From JAIRVZ01 sp031553755 (GTDB lineage: Bacteria; Bacteroidota; Bacteroidia; Bacteroidales; Azobacteroidaceae): a DNA stretch of 33,429 bases. A model generated the notes under the pieces. The model saw only the letters and a list, made by a program, of their open reading frames with translations. It was not told where the DNA came from and searched no databases. The DNA lies in contig JAVBKZ010000101.1 of NCBI GenBank assembly GCA_031553755.1, positions 1 to 33,429 on the forward strand. The letters run 5' to 3'. Below are positions 8,886-16,916 of this stretch, piece after piece (the stretch's first letter is position 1; every line of letters starts with the position of its first letter). The position numbers and the translations under genes were made by a program.

Positions 8886-9650
8886 ATGAAAACAAAATTA
8901 TTTACCACATTTTTATTACAGTGTTCCGTATGTATGTTTTTGCAAGCGCAAAGCCTACAAATATATTATGACGACAAAGTTGTTACGGAAGGACAAGTTA
9001 TAACTATTAATAAAATAATAGAAGATGTTTTTGCAGATCCGTTTAAGCCGGAGATGAAAGGCCCTTTTTATGTAAAAAACATAACAGGTCAGGACGTGAA
9101 TGTGATGATTAAAAAACCTGAATTAATTTCAGCTTTGGCACCAAACGCCAAAGAAGGATTTTGTTGGGCCATGTGTTATGATGAAAGTCCTACGACTGAA
9201 GACGGAATTCCTGTTACAATAACTCCGGGTGAAACAACTGCCGTAGGTAAATATGCCAGTTATAAACCCGAATTTGGAAGTTCGGGTTCTACATCAATCA
9301 AATATACATTTTATGTAGAAAATAATCCTAACGACAAAGTATCTATCATATATAAATTTTCATATAATGAAGGTTCCGGTATTAAACAAACAAAAAAATC
9401 CCAAGATTTTAATATTTTTTCTCAAAATGGAAATTTAAAAGTAAATTATAATTTGTCGAACATCAAAAACATAGAATCTTCAAAAATTGAAATATTCAGT
9501 ATTACAGGCCTAAAAATGAAATCAGAAAAAATAACAGGATTACAGGAAACGACAGTTAAGATATCCGATCTCCCTAAGGGATTTTATGTATGTTCGCTCG
9601 TTGTTAACGGAAAATCAATTGCTTCAGGTAAGTTTATAATTCATAAATAA
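8886..9650 (+). CDS. Secreted protein of unknown function with T9SS sorting tail
   Basis: A 254-aa predicted secreted protein. Its signal peptide (about 1-21) ends ...CMFLQA before QSLQ. A roughly 150-residue beta-rich domain of unrecognised family follows, with FYVKNITGQDVNV and a CWAMCYDES segment. The latter gives a close Cys pair (C-x3-C) that might form a disulfide or bind metal. Residues about 178-254 resemble a T9SS type A sorting tail (KIEIFSITGLKM, LPKGFYVCSLVVNG, final FIIHK). It starts 15 bp after the 644-aa Omp28-like gene and shares the terminator at 9671-9703, so both are probably expressed as one unit and exported together. Function is unknown. Confidence 0.75.
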   Translation: MKTKLFTTFLLQCSVCMFLQAQSLQIYYDDKVVTEGQVITINKIIEDVFADPFKPEMKGPFYVKNITGQDVNVMIKKPELISALAPNAKEGFCWAMCYDESPTTEDGIPVTITPGETTAVGKYASYKPEFGSSGSTSIKYTFYVENNPNDKVSIIYKFSYNEGSGIKQTKKSQDFNIFSQNGNLKVNYNLSNIKNIESSKIEIFSITGLKMKSEKITGLQETTVKISDLPKGFYVCSLVVNGKSIASGKFIIHK

Positions 9651-9670
9651 TTGTAATCTATCAAAATACA

Positions 9671-9703
9671 AAAAGGGGTAAAGTGTTGAATTTTACCCCT
9701 TTT
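9671..9703. terminator. Bidirectional rho-independent terminator
   Basis: AAAAGGGGTAAA (9671-9682) pairs perfectly with TTTACCCCTTTT (9692-9703) across a 9-nt loop. The flanking A and T runs make it usable from both sides. It lies between the convergent 254-aa secreted-protein gene and the fumarase gene and probably ends both transcripts. Confidence 0.9.
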
Positions 9704-9726
9704 ATTATGGTTGATACTCTTGATGA

Positions 9727-11346
9727 TTAGCTTTTCTTTTTGAAAAAATCGTTTCCTTTATCATCAACCAAAATGAACGCCGGGAAATCAACAACTTCGA
9801 TTTTCCAAATAGCTTCCATTCCTAATTCGGGATATTCCACACATTCGATGCTCTTGATATTGTTTTGGGCTAAAATCGCGGCAGGACCTCCAATGGAACC
9901 CAGATAAAATCCTCCATATTTTTGGCAAGCATCCGTTACTTGTTGGCTTCTATTTCCTTTGGCCAACATAATCATGCTTCCGCCATGACTTTGAAACAAA
10001 TCTACATAAGAATCCATTCTTCCGGCTGTTGTCGGACCCATAGAACCGCATGCCATTCCTTTGGGCGTTTTAGCCGGACCGGCATAATAAATAGGATGGT
10101 CTTTGACGTATTGAGGCAATCCTTCTCCATTGTCTATCTTTTCTTTAAGTTTCGCGTGAGCAATATCGCGACCAACAATGATTGTTCCATTTAAAGACAA
10201 ACGTGTTGAAACCGGATATTTCGTCAATTCCGCCAAAATTTCTTTCATCGGACGATTCAGGTCTATTTTTACTACATCGCCTTCACCCGCGTTACGTAGT
10301 TCTTCAGGAATATATTTTCCGGGATTGTCTTCTAATTTTTCAATCCAAGCTCCTTTTTTATTGATTTTAGCTTTGATATTTCTATCGGCTGAACAGGAAA
10401 CTGCCATTCCGACAGGACATGATGCTCCATGACGAGGTAATCTGATGATACGAACATCGTGAGCAAGGTACTTTCCTCCAAATTGAGCGCCAAGTCCGAT
10501 TTTTTCAGCGGCTTTCAACATTTTTTCTTCTAGTTCTATGTCCCTGAAAGCTTGTCCTCCTTCGTTTCCTTCAGTCGGTAAAGTATCGTAATACTTAGTT
10601 GAAGCTAATTTTACGGTTTTCAAACAGGCGTCAGCCGAAGTTCCACCAATAACAAACGCGATATGATAAGGCGGACATGCGGCTGTTCCTAAAGAAGCCA
10701 TTTTTTCTACAAGAAATTTTTCTAATGTCGCGGGATTCAACAACGCTTTTGTTTCCTGAAACAAATATGTTTTATTCGCGGAACCTCCACCTTTAGCGAT
10801 ACACAAGAATTTATATTCCATTCCATCTATTGACTGAATATCTATTTGCGCCGGCAAATTGCATCCCGAATTTTTTTCGGTATACATATCCAACGCTACA
10901 GTTTGTGAATAACGAAGGTTTTCTTCCGTATATGTTTTGTAAACACCAAGAGAGAGAGCCTCTTCGTCGCCTCCACCTGTCCAAACTTGTTGTCCTTTTT
11001 TGGCAATGATGGTCGCGGTTCCTGTATCCTGACAAAACGGAAGAATTCCCTTAGCTGCTATTTCAGCATTGCGGAGCATGGTCAACGCCACGTATTTATC
11101 GTTTTCACTTGCTTCCGGATCAGACAATATTTTACTTACTTGTTTCTGGTGTTCAGGTCTGAGAAAAAAAGAACAATCGTGAAAACAAGCATTCGCTAAT
11201 TTTGTGAGAACTTCCGGTTTTATTTTCAGAATTTCATTGCCTTCAAATTCTGAAACCGAAATTCCATCTTCCGTAAGCAAATAATATTCTGTTTCATCTT
11301 TTCCGATTGGGAATGGATCTTGATACTTAAAAGGAGGTGTTGCCAT
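9727..11346 (-). CDS. fumA: Fumarate hydratase, class I (iron-sulfur)
   Basis: A 539-aa class I fumarase, close to the full length of the one-polypeptide FumA/FumB type. It interconverts fumarate and malate in the cytoplasm using an oxygen-sensitive [4Fe-4S] cluster. Likely cluster ligands are visible as C105 (PFCQDTGT), C224 (TAACPPYH) and C318 (VSCSADR). These match the three conserved cysteines of the family. Other family blocks include AKGGGSANK, GGTSADACLK, LPRHGASCPVG and a C-terminal beta-domain with GPTTAGRMDSY and KGNRSQQV. In anaerobic Bacteroidales this enzyme belongs to the reductive branch from oxaloacetate to succinate. The gene begins 11 bp after the stop of the DUF4954 gene, so they are probably one operon ending at the hairpin 9671-9703. 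The symbol is by family; fumB would be equivalent. Confidence 0.95.
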   Translation of the reverse strand: MATPPFKYQDPFPIGKDETEYYLLTEDGISVSEFEGNEILKIKPEVLTKLANACFHDCSFFLRPEHQKQVSKILSDPEASENDKYVALTMLRNAEIAAKGILPFCQDTGTATIIAKKGQQVWTGGGDEEALSLGVYKTYTEENLRYSQTVALDMYTEKNSGCNLPAQIDIQSIDGMEYKFLCIAKGGGSANKTYLFQETKALLNPATLEKFLVEKMASLGTAACPPYHIAFVIGGTSADACLKTVKLASTKYYDTLPTEGNEGGQAFRDIELEEKMLKAAEKIGLGAQFGGKYLAHDVRIIRLPRHGASCPVGMAVSCSADRNIKAKINKKGAWIEKLEDNPGKYIPEELRNAGEGDVVKIDLNRPMKEILAELTKYPVSTRLSLNGTIIVGRDIAHAKLKEKIDNGEGLPQYVKDHPIYYAGPAKTPKGMACGSMGPTTAGRMDSYVDLFQSHGGSMIMLAKGNRSQQVTDACQKYGGFYLGSIGGPAAILAQNNIKSIECVEYPELGMEAIWKIEVVDFPAFILVDDKGNDFFKKKS

Positions 11347-11357
11347 GCTTTTATAAT

Positions 11358-13334
11358 TTATAAATTTAATTTATTGACTACTTCGTCAGCTAATTTACTT
11401 TTTTTATCAATATGTTCCAACACGGCTTCTACAAATGCGTTTTTTTCAAAAGCACCGCGAACGTGTTCAAAGTCTAATTCTTGTTCTTCGTGATTTCCGT
11501 CCGCGCCAAATCCGGTACGAGAAGTTAGAGAAAATTCTTTCTTCGCGTCTTCATAAAGCATTTTATCAATACCAACAACCGCGTCTTTCCATCTTTGCAC
11601 TATTTTAGTCATATCGTTTGCAGTAATGGTTTCAAGGGATATTCCATAAAATTTTTCAATTTTACTCCTTACCCATACCCACTCATAAAGATAGTAATTC
11701 TCGTGCAAAGTAGTTAAAGCTTTGTTGATATCTCCAAGCCTTTTTAATTCTCCGGATTCTATCCCGTCAATTACTTTATCTACTTCAGATTTAGGCGCTA
11801 ACAAGCCCGAAATATCGCTCCATTCGCCGGTTCCTATTTCACTATCAGGCATTAAACATTTTCTTAGTTCTTCTTCGCTACTGAAATTTTTATTTTTCAG
11901 ACGAACTACTAAAGAACCTCCAAGGAACTTATTAATGGCCATTTCATACAATTTTATTCCGGTTTCGAGAGCTTGTCTTTTGATTTTACAACTTTGGTAT
12001 GTATAAGTTTCAGAAGTTCTACCGCATGTTCTTTGTAATTCTTCCAAGACCTCGACTCCCTTTATCATTTTTTGAACCGTATACGGACTAAGTAAGTTGA
12101 AGTTCAATTGGTCTAATTTATTCGGATCTTTTCTTTTATCCCGTTTAGGAAATTTTTGCGCGTCGCGAATTGTTCCTACACTTTTTAAGTTGGCTCCCGG
12201 AACCAATACCGAATCGTCTCCACTTTCAATCAAATATGAAAATGGCATATCCGATGTATCCGGATTTTTATAATGCCTTCCCATAATCAAAGAAAAAGCG
12301 CCGATTTTGGCAGGCCAAAGCATATAAGAATCGCTCGTTGTTTTTCCTCCACGCTCTAGGATTCCTTGATGAATAGGCCCTAATTTATACATGTGGTTAC
12401 TTTGATTAGATCCAGATCCCGCGTTCATAAATGAAAACATACCGGCAATCAGGAGTGTTGATTTATGATGAGTAACAGTATATGGACCTGCAAAAATAGC
12501 GCAAGCCTCGCCATTTTCGCCTTGGCAATTACTAAAAAATAATGAGTCGACGGCCGAATATGTGTATCCTAAATGACAAGCTTGTCCAACGAAACATCGT
12601 CTCAACATTGTTCCGTCTTCAACTTTTGAACCTGAACAAATAATAAAATCTTCACAAACTACTTTATATCCGATATAAATAGGATCATATTCATTACTGT
12701 TGATGCTTCCGTTTTCGAGCCTGCAAGCTCCTTCAATTTCGGCATTATCTCCAATGCGAACATTTTTTATAGTTCCCGCATTGATAATTTTGACATTTTT
12801 ACCTACCGTCCCTGTTTCCGAAGCATATTTTTCGGCATAAAAACGGACCAAATCCTGCATTTTTTTTATCAAAACAGGTCGATGCCTGTAAAGGGAAAGG
12901 ATATACGCGAAATGAGCTGAAAGTTTATCATTTATCATAACCTCTCTTCCTCCCATTTCATTCAAAACAGCAGCTTCGACTCCATTACCAAAAGAAGATT
13001 TACCTTCTACGTACATTACATCCAAATTTCGAATAATAGAGTTTTCTCCGATTTTGTAGTTGGCAATATAATTTTGTATATTTTCTATCAAAACGTTATC
13101 ACCTAATTCGCAGTTGTGTAAATTAACACGGCTTAAACCCGAATGTTTTTTAATGCCTCCGGGAAACATAAATTCTTTTTCAAAAACTCCCAAAACAACT
13201 TTTCCTGAAAAACAGGTGTAATTGATGTAGTTAGGGTTGAAGTTTTCATTGACCAGGATTTCATTCCAATCTGTAGCTCTGCAATGATTTGATTGCAATA
13301 CTTCAATTTCCGAGTGGGTTAACTTTCTGTTCAT
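11358..13334 (-). CDS. DUF4954 family protein (left-handed beta-helix N-terminal half)
   Basis: A 658-aa protein recognised as the Bacteroidota DUF4954 family; function unknown. The N-terminal half (about 60-330) shows imperfect hexapeptide-type repeats, for example CELGDNVLIENI, IGENSIIRNL, VGKNVKIINAG and IGDNAEIEGA. These are typical of left-handed beta-helix acyl- or nucleotidyl-transferase folds, so a sugar-nucleotide or acyl transfer role is possible but unproven. The C-terminal half is mostly helical, with a conserved-looking NFNLLSPYTVQKMIKG segment and charged helices. No signal peptide or membrane segment is visible, so it is probably cytoplasmic. The ATG at 13334 is followed by MNRKLTHSEIEVLQ. 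It is followed after 11 bp by the class I fumarase gene, implying co-transcription. No clear TAnnTTTG box was found upstream. Confidence 0.8.
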   Translation of the reverse strand: MNRKLTHSEIEVLQSNHCRATDWNEILVNENFNPNYINYTCFSGKVVLGVFEKEFMFPGGIKKHSGLSRVNLHNCELGDNVLIENIQNYIANYKIGENSIIRNLDVMYVEGKSSFGNGVEAAVLNEMGGREVMINDKLSAHFAYILSLYRHRPVLIKKMQDLVRFYAEKYASETGTVGKNVKIINAGTIKNVRIGDNAEIEGACRLENGSINSNEYDPIYIGYKVVCEDFIICSGSKVEDGTMLRRCFVGQACHLGYTYSAVDSLFFSNCQGENGEACAIFAGPYTVTHHKSTLLIAGMFSFMNAGSGSNQSNHMYKLGPIHQGILERGGKTTSDSYMLWPAKIGAFSLIMGRHYKNPDTSDMPFSYLIESGDDSVLVPGANLKSVGTIRDAQKFPKRDKRKDPNKLDQLNFNLLSPYTVQKMIKGVEVLEELQRTCGRTSETYTYQSCKIKRQALETGIKLYEMAINKFLGGSLVVRLKNKNFSSEEELRKCLMPDSEIGTGEWSDISGLLAPKSEVDKVIDGIESGELKRLGDINKALTTLHENYYLYEWVWVRSKIEKFYGISLETITANDMTKIVQRWKDAVVGIDKMLYEDAKKEFSLTSRTGFGADGNHEEQELDFEHVRGAFEKNAFVEAVLEHIDKKSKLADEVVNKLNL

Positions 13335-13369
13335 AAATGTTAGTGTTATATAGTTATAGATAAAAATTG

Positions 13370-13385
13370 TGTGTTTTTAAACACA
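13370..13385. repeat. Palindrome in the hflX / DUF4954 gap
   Basis: TGTGTTT (13370-13376) and AAACACA (13379-13385) form a perfect 7-bp inverted repeat with a 2-bp centre. It lies 38 bp past the hflX stop and 35 bp before the DUF4954 start. On the minus strand it is followed by CAATTTTTA, so a weak terminator for hflX is possible; an operator for the DUF4954-fumarase unit is the alternative. Confidence 0.45.
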
Positions 13386-13423
13386 TTAATATAGGTCTTA
13401 ATAAAAATTTCTTATTTATATTC

Positions 13424-14653
13424 TCAATCTTGATCATAATCTTGATACAAAAAATCATTATAGGGAAAACGTTGTACATGAATTTCTTTTGCTTTTTCAT
13501 ATAGAACATTTTTAAGCTCTTCTATATTGTCTTTTTCTTTTGCAGAAACAAAAACACAATTTTCGTGTAATTTGTTCATCCACGTTTGTTTCAACTCTTC
13601 CAACGAAATATTTTCACGCGAACGAGGCGTTAAATCATCACTTTCTTTTTCCTGATATGAAAACGAATCTATTTTATTGAACACCACTATTGTTGTTTTT
13701 TCTTCCTTAATAATGTCATTCAACGTGTTGGTTACAACTTCTATTTGTTCTTCAAATCCGGGATGAGAAATATCTACTACATGTACCAATAAATCGGCTT
13801 CGCGCACTTCGTCTAATGTAGATTTGAAAGATTCGATCAATTCGGTGGGTAATTTTCTTATAAATCCAACGGTATCAGACATCAAAAACGACAAATTTTG
13901 AATTGTCACTTTTCTTACGGTGGTATCAAGTGTAGCGAACAGTTTGTTTTCGGCAAAAACTTCGGATTTGGAAAGCAAGTTCATCAAAGTTGATTTGCCT
14001 ACATTAGTATATCCAACCAATGCTACCCTTACCATTTTTCCTCTGTTTTTCCGTTGGTTGGATTTTTGTTTTTCAATATCCTTCAATTCGTTTTTAAGTC
14101 GGGATATTTTCTCCATGATGATTCGCTTATCCGTTTCGAGCTGGGTTTCTCCCGGCCCACGCATACGGAATCCGCTGCTTCCTCCTCCGCTTTGCCGTTC
14201 TAAGTGAGTCCATAGCCGCGTTAATCGAGGCAACATGTAGTTGTATTGAGCCAATTCAACTTGAGATTTCGCATGGGCGGTTTGTGCACGGCTCGCAAAA
14301 ATATCAAGGATAAGGCTTGTCCTGTCTAATATTTTTACTTTTAATTCCGCTTCCAGATTTCTCAATTGTTTCGGAGAAAGTTCATCATCGAAGATAACCA
14401 TTCCGATTTCATTGTCTTCATCTTCGGTGTAGGCTTTAATTTCTTTCAATTTTCCGGAACCGACAAAAGTAACAGGATGTGGATAATCGAGTTTTTGAGT
14501 AAAACATTTTACAGGATTAATACCGGCAGTATCGGCCAAAAAAGCTAACTCGTCAAGGTAATCTTTTACCTTGTTTTCATTTTGTTGTGGGGTTATAAGT
14601 CCTACTAAAATGGCGTTTTCAGTCTGTGTATTGGTAATTATAAATTCTTTCAT
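13424..14653 (-). CDS. hflX: GTPase HflX (ribosome-associated)
   Basis: A 409-aa GTPase of the HflX family. It binds 50S/70S ribosomes and rescues or splits stalled ones in the cytoplasm. The N-terminal HflX domain carries FVGSGKLKEI and the glycine-rich linker with GGGSSGFRMRGPGETQLETD. The G domain shows G1 GYTNVGKST, a DTT switch (LDTTVRKV), G3 DTVGF, G4 NKID and a G5-like SAKE. The frame extends 13 codons upstream to 14692, but the start chosen is the ATG at 14653 (MKEFIITNTQTENA). The region upstream contains a candidate promoter at 14690-14697 overlapping the longer start, and the family usually begins close to this point. It appears to be a single-gene unit, with cysK ending 157 bp upstream. 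Confidence 0.95.
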   Translation of the reverse strand: MKEFIITNTQTENAILVGLITPQQNENKVKDYLDELAFLADTAGINPVKCFTQKLDYPHPVTFVGSGKLKEIKAYTEDEDNEIGMVIFDDELSPKQLRNLEAELKVKILDRTSLILDIFASRAQTAHAKSQVELAQYNYMLPRLTRLWTHLERQSGGGSSGFRMRGPGETQLETDKRIIMEKISRLKNELKDIEKQKSNQRKNRGKMVRVALVGYTNVGKSTLMNLLSKSEVFAENKLFATLDTTVRKVTIQNLSFLMSDTVGFIRKLPTELIESFKSTLDEVREADLLVHVVDISHPGFEEQIEVVTNTLNDIIKEEKTTIVVFNKIDSFSYQEKESDDLTPRSRENISLEELKQTWMNKLHENCVFVSAKEKDNIEELKNVLYEKAKEIHVQRFPYNDFLYQDYDQD

Positions 14654-14689
14654 GAAAATTTTAATTGCAAATCGACAGGTTGTCGTTCG

Positions 14690-14723
14690 CAAAAATACAT
14701 TATTTATTTTTTATAAATACAAA
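14690..14723 (-). promoter_or_regulatory. Candidate hflX promoter
   Basis: On the minus strand TTTG (14723-14720) is followed by 22 nt and TATTTTTG (14697-14690), matching both Bacteroidota promoter elements (-33 TTTG and -7 TAnnTTTG). The start would fall near 14683, about 30 nt before the chosen hflX ATG. This argues against the longer start at 14692. Confidence 0.55.
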
Positions 14724-14809
14724 AATTAAAATTTAATACAATGTTTAAGCAAATAAATTTTAACCGAATCCGAATATATTACTCTGCGTTAAACATTTAT
14801 TATTCACAT

Positions 14810-15757
14810 CTACAACGGATATTCATCAAAAGCATAAAGTAAAGTCGACAAATACCTTTCTCCGGTATCCGGTAGAATCACGACAATATTTTTTCCTTTG
14901 TTTTCGGGTTGACGCGCTAATTTCAACGCGGCATAAACAGCGGCTCCGGAAGATATACCGACTAAAAGGCCTTCCGTGCGTGCCAATTCCCTACTCGTTT
15001 TAATGGCTTCATCGTTAGAAACCGTGATTATCTTGTCGACTACCGCCGCATTGTATGTTTCGGGAATAAACCCCGCGCCAATCCCTTGTATTTTGTGCGG
15101 CGCGGCACTTCCACCAGACAATACGGGAGAATCCGCGGGTTCAACAGCCACAATCTCAACATTCGGTTTCCGCTGTTTTAGCACTTCTCCTACTCCACTG
15201 ATAGTTCCTCCGGTTCCTACTCCAGAAACAAAAATATCAATATTTCCATCTGTATCTCTCCAGATTTCTTCGGCTGTCGTTTTTTTATGGATTGCAGGAT
15301 TCGCAGGGTTTTCAAACTGTTGTAAAATAACCGCTTCCGGATTTTTTACTTTCAGTTCGTTTGCTTTGTCAATCGCTCCTTTCATGCCTTCTATTCCAGG
15401 AGTTAACACGATATTCGCCCCTAAAGCTTTGAGTAAGTTACGACGTTCCAAACTCATGGTTTCTGGCATTGTCAACGTTAATTTGTAACCTTTCGCGGTA
15501 GCGACAAAAGCCAATCCGACTCCGGTGTTTCCACTTGTAGGCTCTATCAGTTCGTTTCCCGGTTTCAAAACGCCTTTGGTTTCCGCATCTTCTATCATTG
15601 CCAACGCGATGCGGTCTTTTACACTCGAGGCAGGATTGAAAAATTCTAACTTGCCTATAATTTTGGCATCCAATTCATATAATTTATTAAAATTGGATAA
15701 TTCTAATAATGGCGTATTACCTATCAAATCGGTTAATTTTTTCGCTATTTTTTCCAT
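14810..15757 (-). CDS. cysK: Cysteine synthase A (O-acetylserine sulfhydrylase)
   Basis: A 315-aa PLP enzyme, full length for CysK. It makes L-cysteine from O-acetylserine and sulfide in the cytoplasm. The Schiff-base lysine is K47 in NPASSVKDRIA. The substrate loop PTSGNTG and the phosphate-binding glycine loop GVGTGGT are intact, and GISSGAAVYAA near the C-terminus also fits the family. It is annotated as cysK rather than cysM or CBS because of the length, the motifs and the lack of an extra C-terminal domain. It lies 189 bp downstream of purN on the same strand. The gap contains an inverted repeat (15852-15930) but no recognisable TAnnTTTG box, so either a degenerate promoter or read-through from purN could drive it. 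No SAT (cysE) gene is adjacent. Confidence 0.95.
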   Translation of the reverse strand: MEKIAKKLTDLIGNTPLLELSNFNKLYELDAKIIGKLEFFNPASSVKDRIALAMIEDAETKGVLKPGNELIEPTSGNTGVGLAFVATAKGYKLTLTMPETMSLERRNLLKALGANIVLTPGIEGMKGAIDKANELKVKNPEAVILQQFENPANPAIHKKTTAEEIWRDTDGNIDIFVSGVGTGGTISGVGEVLKQRKPNVEIVAVEPADSPVLSGGSAAPHKIQGIGAGFIPETYNAAVVDKIITVSNDEAIKTSRELARTEGLLVGISSGAAVYAALKLARQPENKGKNIVVILPDTGERYLSTLLYAFDEYPL

Positions 15758-15851
15758 ATATTGTATTTGTTAATTTAATGTCAGTATTCATTGTTAATTA
15801 GTTTATATTGAAGTCATTTAGAATTTTTATTTTAGATAAAAGACATAAACA

Positions 15852-15930
15852 ACAAAGAAGATAGACAATAGATTTTAAGATTTTAAAGACTTATCTGTAA
15901 GCCTTTTTATCTTTCCCTATCTTCTTTTGT
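15852..15930. repeat. Inverted repeat in the purN-cysK gap
   Basis: ACAAAGAAGATAG (15852-15864) and CTATCTTCTTTTGT (15917-15930) are inverted copies differing by one inserted base, separated by 52 nt. It might form a terminator-like structure after purN, or be a degenerate dispersed repeat. The arms are AT-rich and no T-run follows directly. Confidence 0.5.
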
Positions 15931-15946
15931 CCAATAATCTAAAAGT

Positions 15947-16516
15947 CTATATAAGTTCCATTACTTTTTCAATCACTTTTGGAAAATGAAGATATTCCAA
16001 AGCATGTACTTTTTCCGCAACATCATCGGGAGTATCAGAAGGTAACACTTCACACTTCGCCTGAAAAATAATTTGTCCTTCGTCATAATTTTCATTTACA
16101 TAATGAATCGTGATTCCGGATTCTTTTTCTCCCGCCGCGACAACCGCTTCATGAACATGTTCTCCATACATTCCTTTTCCTCCGAATTTGGGTAAAAGCG
16201 CGGGATGAATATTAATGATAGCATCCGGATAAGCATTCAATAGATTTTCCGGGATTTTCAATAAAAAACCGGCAAGAATAATGAAATCAACTTGATTTTT
16301 CTGTAAAAGCTCCAACACTGTCCCATTTTCAAATTCGGATTTTTTAAATGTATAAGAAGGAACGCCTAATTTCCTTGCCCGTTCATGAACGTACGCATCA
16401 GCCCTATTACTAAGAATAACAGAAAAAACAACAGTATTGTTTCCTGCAAAATATTGAATGATGTTTTCGGCGTTTGAACCCGAACCAGAAGCTAATATCG
16501 CAATTTTTTTCTTCAT
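15947..16516 (-). CDS. purN: Phosphoribosylglycinamide formyltransferase (folate-dependent)
   Basis: A 189-aa GAR transformylase of de novo purine synthesis. It transfers a formyl group from 10-formyl-tetrahydrofolate to GAR in the cytoplasm. The N-terminal nucleotide loop ASGSGSNAENI is present. The catalytic residues correspond to N102 and H104 (INIHPALLPKFGG) and D145 (NENYDEGQ), and ESGITIHYV also fits the family. The frame is open up to 16540 (MCINCYDF...), but the ATG at 16516 (MKKKIAILASGSGSN) is preferred. It places the core strand right at the N-terminus, as in other PurN proteins. It is divergent from acpP, with a candidate -7 box at 16612-16619. Confidence 0.95.
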   Translation of the reverse strand: MKKKIAILASGSGSNAENIIQYFAGNNTVVFSVILSNRADAYVHERARKLGVPSYTFKKSEFENGTVLELLQKNQVDFIILAGFLLKIPENLLNAYPDAIINIHPALLPKFGGKGMYGEHVHEAVVAAGEKESGITIHYVNENYDEGQIIFQAKCEVLPSDTPDDVAEKVHALEYLHFPKVIEKVMELI

Positions 16517-16533
16517 AAAATCGTAACAATTAA

Positions 16534-16558
16534 TGCACAAAAAATGTCATTATGTGCA
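16534..16558. repeat. Inverted repeat in the purN leader
   Basis: TGCACA (16534-16539) and TGTGCA (16553-16558) form a 6-bp inverted repeat with a 13-nt loop. It lies just upstream of the purN ATG and downstream of its candidate promoter. It could be a leader hairpin or operator; no purine riboswitch-like structure was recognised. Confidence 0.4.
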
Positions 16559-16598
16559 ATTTTTTTATAATTTTTTTTCGTATTTCAAGAATAATGCT

Positions 16599-16619
16599 TT
16601 CCTTTGCACTGCAAAAATA
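16599..16619. promoter_or_regulatory. Overlapping divergent promoter boxes for acpP (+) and purN (-)
   Basis: On the plus strand TTCCTTTG (16599-16606) is one mismatch from TAnnTTTG. On the minus strand TATTTTTG (16619-16612) is an exact match. Their inner ends are joined by the palindrome TTTGCACTGCAAA (16603-16615). Each start point would fall inside or next to the other -7 box, so occupancy by RNA polymerase may be mutually exclusive. No strong -33 box is seen for either. Confidence 0.45.
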
Positions 16620-16659
16620 GAAAGTAATCTTTATATTATTAATCTAAATTAAAAAAGTT

Positions 16660-16896
16660 ATGTCTGAAATTGCATCAAGAGTAAAAGCTATCATCGTTGA
16701 TAAACTTAGTGTAGAAGAATCTGAAGTAACAAACGAAGCAAGCTTTACGAATGACTTGGGAGCAGATTCTCTCGACACAGTAGAGTTAATCATGGAATTT
16801 GAAAAAGAGTTTGGAATTTCTATTCCTGATGATCAAGCTGAAAAAATCGGCACTGTAGGTGACGCTGTTTCTTATATTGAAGCTAACGCAAAGTAA
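16660..16896 (+). CDS. acpP: Acyl carrier protein
   Basis: A 78-aa acidic carrier protein of type II fatty-acid synthesis. It holds the growing acyl chain on a 4'-phosphopantetheine arm. The attachment serine is S37 within LGADSLDTVELIMEFEKEFG, the classic four-helix ACP signature. The length is normal. The start is ATG at 16660 after an AT-rich leader. It is followed 20 bp later by fabF, the condensing enzyme that uses it, the usual operon order. The pantothenate needed for the cofactor could come from panC and panD later in the window. Confidence 0.98.
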   Translation: MSEIASRVKAIIVDKLSVEESEVTNEASFTNDLGADSLDTVELIMEFEKEFGISIPDDQAEKIGTVGDAVSYIEANAK

Positions 16897-16916
16897 ATCT
16901 CGCATTTTAAAACCTT

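Noticed and set aside
350..9650. Surface-protein cluster as a polysaccharide utilisation locus
   Set aside because: No SusC/SusD-like, glycoside hydrolase or sensor-regulator gene is present in the window.
14654..14692. Longer N-terminus for HflX starting MRTTTCRF
   Set aside because: It overlaps the candidate promoter box and adds residues upstream of the usual family start MKEF.
14741..14796. ATGTTTAA / TTAAACAT inverted pair between hflX and cysK
   Set aside because: Only 8 AT-rich base pairs with a loop of about 40 nt; it is likely chance and too weak for a terminator call.
14976..15488. A 170-codon plus-strand open frame antisense to cysK
   Set aside because: cysK on the minus strand is full length with all motifs; the opposite frame is low-complexity Ser/Pro-rich and unsupported.
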